Source: Chloroflexota bacterium (GTDB lineage: Bacteria; Chloroflexota; UBA6077). Taken from it: 7,140 bases of DNA. The stretch spans positions 1 to 7,140 of the forward strand of contig JAJYKO010000273.1 of NCBI GenBank assembly GCA_021788565.1, written 5' to 3'. Positions 5,010 to 7,140 of the stretch are shown here, piece after piece. The translations under genes and the position numbers were made by a program. The first letter of the stretch is position 1. Each line of letters opens with the position of its first letter. The notes under the pieces were generated by a model, which made no database searches, had not been told where the DNA came from, and saw only the letters and a program-made list of their open reading frames with translations.

Positions 5010-6851
5010 TCATAAGCCCAGTTCCCGCAACTTCTCCGCGGTGGGACGGCCTTCGGAGTCCCACCCCATGACCCCGTAGTACTGATCCAGCATCGGCTCC
5101 AGATCGACCGTGGCCCCCCGATGGGGCTCCTCTGCCAGCCCGTCCCGCCGGAAATGGTCCGGCAGCTTGTCGTCCAGGCGACTCGCGCCACGCTGGAGGT
5201 TGAACAGCCGCTCCACGTTGAGAATCCGCTCGCCCGTGGTTAGCAGATCCTGCGGTGTCAGTTCGAAGCCGCTCACTGCCGAGGCAAGCTCAGCCTCCGC
5301 CCGCAGCGAGAAGTCGTCCACCACGTTCAGGGCAGCCACCTTGCAGATGCCCAAGGAGTCCACGGCCGCCGACACCGACATGGTGTGTTTAATCAGAACG
5401 CCCTTCCCTCCCGTGGAGTGCTGATCCACGGACTCGGGCACGCCAAACTCCTGCGTCCCCTTCTCGGCGTCCCATCGGTATTCCGGCAGCGCGTGAACCG
5501 AGGTGAAGTCAGCACCCCTGGGCGAGACCGCGTATCCGAGTGCGGTCCCCATGGCACCTCGGGGATCGTATGCAGTCAGTTCCAGCCCCTTGGTATGGTG
5601 GGCGAACTGCTCCGCACCCCGGCCGATCAGTCTGGCAGCCCCGGCCACGCCTTCGGCCAGAACCGCCCCGAAACCTTCACGCAGGGCGATCTTGCGGAAC
5701 ATCACTTCCATCGCCCGCGCGTCTCCCCACCTTAGCTCGACGCCGTCCGTGTCGGAGGTTGTCAGTATGCCCCTATCGAACAGATCCATGGCAAAGGCCA
5801 CGCTACTGGCAGCCGAGATAACGTCGATGCCGAGTTTCCCACACAGGTTGTAAAGGTAAAGCAGAGCCTCCACATCGTCGAGCCCGCACTTCGAGCCGAG
5901 CGCGACGATCGGCTCGATATCGGGTCGCTCCCCCTCGGTACCGGCGAACGGCCCAGACTCGATCCGAAGTTCGGCCTTGCAGTGAACCGGGCACCGGTAG
6001 CAGCCGCTGGGCCGTGTCACGTAGTCGATGATCTTCGTCCCATCGATGCGAGCCGCCCCCTCGAACCGGTTCTCCCGGTAGTTGCGGGTCGCGAGAATAC
6101 CCGTCTCATCGGCCCAGAGGACGAATCCGCTGTTGCTGTACTTGGAGTAAATGGGATACCTGGGGGCGTTGCGGATAGCGGCCGCGTAGCGGCGAATCGT
6201 CTCGCGCATGGCAGGATCATCGGAGACCTTCCTGCCGTTTCCCTTCACGGCGATCGCCTTCAGCCGCTTGGAGCCCATCACCGCGCCCATTCCGGTGCGC
6301 CCTGCCGCGTGGCCCCGTTCGGTCATTATGCATCCGTAGCGAACCAACGACTCGCCACCAGGGCCGATGGAAACGACCCGTGTGTGCTCCGCGCCCAACT
6401 GCTGCTGAAGGATCTTCTGCGTTTCCCAAGCATCGTGCCCCCATAGATCGGTGGCGTCAACGAGTTCCGCCCGCTCCCCGACGATGCGAAGGGCGACCGG
6501 CGCGTCGGACTGTCCTCGAATCGCGATGCTCTGGAACCCGGCGGCCCGCAACTCCGCGCCGAAGTAGCCACCCACGTTCGAGCTACCGAGCAACCCTGTC
6601 AGGGGAGAACGAGCGCTGACGTGCAGCCGGGAGGAAGAGGGAGCCTCCGTTCCGGTCAGCAGGCCGCCGCTCAGCAGCAGCAGGTTCTCGGGGTCCAGAG
6701 GGCCAATCGTCTCCGGCAACTCCGCATACAGCCGATATGAGTTGATCCCCCGGCCGCCGAGAAACTTGCGCGCCAGCCCCTCATCCATCTCGACGGTCTC
6801 TATCCGCCGGCTGGTCAGATCAACTTCGAGAATTTTGCCGAGGAAGCCCAT
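5010..6851 (-). CDS. Aldehyde:ferredoxin oxidoreductase (AOR) family tungstopterin enzyme, 613 aa
   Basis: Members use a bis-pterin tungsten cofactor and one [4Fe-4S] cluster to oxidise aldehydes to acids, passing electrons to ferredoxin; some relatives reduce acids or act on other substrates. Length matches the family (about 600). The N-terminal domain has GGRGINSYRLY (32-42) and SSSRLHVSARSPLTGLLGSS (72-91), both typical of cofactor-binding AOR proteins. The cluster ligands are visible as Cys 284, 287, 291 (GCYRCPVHC) and Cys 503 in DSLGIC (498-503), the second pterin motif. KGLELTAYDPRG (421-432) and GYAVSPRGADF (439-449) are also family hallmarks. No key residue seems lost. ATG at 6851 is chosen because AGGGGAG lies 4 bases upstream and MGFLGKILEVDL is a standard AOR start; an ATG at 6896 would add 15 atypical residues. 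No signal peptide is seen, so it should be cytoplasmic. The Fe-S gene follows after 386 bases. Substrate is unknown. Confidence 0.95.
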   Translation of the reverse strand: MGFLGKILEVDLTSRRIETVEMDEGLARKFLGGRGINSYRLYAELPETIGPLDPENLLLLSGGLLTGTEAPSSSRLHVSARSPLTGLLGSSNVGGYFGAELRAAGFQSIAIRGQSDAPVALRIVGERAELVDATDLWGHDAWETQKILQQQLGAEHTRVVSIGPGGESLVRYGCIMTERGHAAGRTGMGAVMGSKRLKAIAVKGNGRKVSDDPAMRETIRRYAAAIRNAPRYPIYSKYSNSGFVLWADETGILATRNYRENRFEGAARIDGTKIIDYVTRPSGCYRCPVHCKAELRIESGPFAGTEGERPDIEPIVALGSKCGLDDVEALLYLYNLCGKLGIDVISAASSVAFAMDLFDRGILTTSDTDGVELRWGDARAMEVMFRKIALREGFGAVLAEGVAGAARLIGRGAEQFAHHTKGLELTAYDPRGAMGTALGYAVSPRGADFTSVHALPEYRWDAEKGTQEFGVPESVDQHSTGGKGVLIKHTMSVSAAVDSLGICKVAALNVVDDFSLRAEAELASAVSGFELTPQDLLTTGERILNVERLFNLQRGASRLDDKLPDHFRRDGLAEEPHRGATVDLEPMLDQYYGVMGWDSEGRPTAEKLRELGL

Positions 6852-6855
6852 AGTA

Positions 6856-6862
6856 CTCCCCT
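6856..6862 (-). promoter_or_regulatory. Ribosome binding site deciding the AOR start
   Basis: AGGGGAG on the minus strand ends 4 bases before the ATG at 6851. This supports that start over the in-frame ATG at 6896. Confidence 0.65.
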
Positions 6863-6932
6863 GTTCTAAATGACTCCGCCCTTCCGTATGGCGCAATACA
6901 CCCCCCCAGTCCGGCCCTCACCTGCCTCGGTC

Positions 6933-6996
6933 TTGTAGGGGCGGACCGCCGTGTCCGCCCGCCCAGACGGGCCGGCAGGGCCGCCGGCCCCTACAA
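6933..6996. repeat. GTAGGGGC-family palindromic repeat between the MttB-like and AOR genes
   Basis: This 64-base element begins TTGTAGGGGC and ends with the exact inverse GCCCCTACAA. An internal hairpin, GGGCCGGC / GCCGGCCC, lies at 6969-6990. It is the most complete of three related copies in the window; the others are at 170-252 and 1405-1449. It takes up the middle of the 172-base gap upstream of the AOR gene. Confidence 0.85.
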
Positions 6997-7023
6997 CCTG
7001 CGCCTGACCTCAGCTCGCTCGCC

Positions 7024-7140
7024 CTATTGCGCCTGGGCGATCACGTCGTCGAGCGCGCGGAGGGCGTCCGCCGGCAGCGGCTCGGGCTGGTGCTCCTCCA
7101 GGATCTGGAGGACCTTCTCCCTCGCGCGTTCCCGCAGGCT
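7024..7140 (-). CDS. C-terminus of a probable trimethylamine methyltransferase (MttB) family protein, partial
   Basis: The minus strand is open from the window edge to a TAG at 7026-7024 and encodes 38 residues starting SLRERAREKVLQILEEHQPE and ending LRALDDVIAQAQ. The pattern of a charged helix (AREKVLQILEEH), then QPEPLP, then a final helix with LDDVI, matches from memory the end of MttB-superfamily proteins. These transfer methyl groups from quaternary or tertiary amines such as trimethylamine or glycine betaine to a corrinoid protein. With only 38 residues and no catalytic part, the pyrrolysine or non-pyrrolysine type cannot be told and the family call is moderate. Codon use fits the neighbouring genes, and the frame lies in the same direction, 172 bases ahead of the AOR gene. 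Confidence 0.6.
   Translation of the reverse strand, partial: SLRERAREKVLQILEEHQPEPLPADALRALDDVIAQAQ

Noticed and set aside
4747..5079. Small plus-strand gene in the AOR to Fe-S gap
   Set aside because: The frame runs through the palindromic repeats and into the antisense of the AOR 3' end and shows no protein-like features.

Overview
The window is a GC-rich bacterial segment in which every convincing gene lies on the minus strand and so reads right to left. It holds no taxonomic marker gene. The dense decoration of gaps with short GC-rich palindromic repeats, including a GTAGGGGCGG...CCCCTAC type and a CTCTCCC/GGGAGAG type, resembles that of Chloroflexota, Armatimonadota and similar environmental genomes. 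That assignment is an impression only.

In transcription order the layout is as follows. (1) 7140-7024: the last 38 codons of a protein whose C-terminus looks like the trimethylamine methyltransferase (MttB) family. (2) 6851-5010: a complete tungstopterin aldehyde:ferredoxin oxidoreductase (AOR) family enzyme. (3) 4623-3607: an iron-sulfur protein with 16 cysteines in four groups of four, two of them typical ferredoxin motifs, probably the redox partner of the AOR. (4) 3350-2466: an OppC/DppC-type permease. (5) 2463-238: one polypeptide carrying both ATPases of an oligopeptide/dipeptide-type ABC transporter (DppD and DppF types fused). (6) 147-1: the N-terminal 49 codons of an OppB/DppB-type permease, which continues past the window edge.

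The likely functional units are a redox pair (AOR plus Fe-S protein) and a peptide/nickel/opine-class ABC importer whose substrate-binding protein is not in the window. Read with the MttB-like tail, the region could import and catabolise a methylated amine or another small organic compound, with aldehyde oxidation linked to ferredoxin. That link is inferred from gene order alone.

The most unusual aspect is the repeat content. Four of the five gaps between genes carry palindromic or tandem repeats; the exception is the 2-base dppC-ATPase junction. Repeats have also entered coding sequence. The linker joining the two ATPase halves is built almost wholly from three repeat types, the C-terminal tail and stop codon of the same protein lie in a fourth copy, and the stop codon of the Fe-S gene lies in the terminal arm of another element. 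A perfect 3 x 49 bp tandem array sits directly in front of the permease gene. I found no RNA gene, transposase, CRISPR array or classical terminator with a U-tract.
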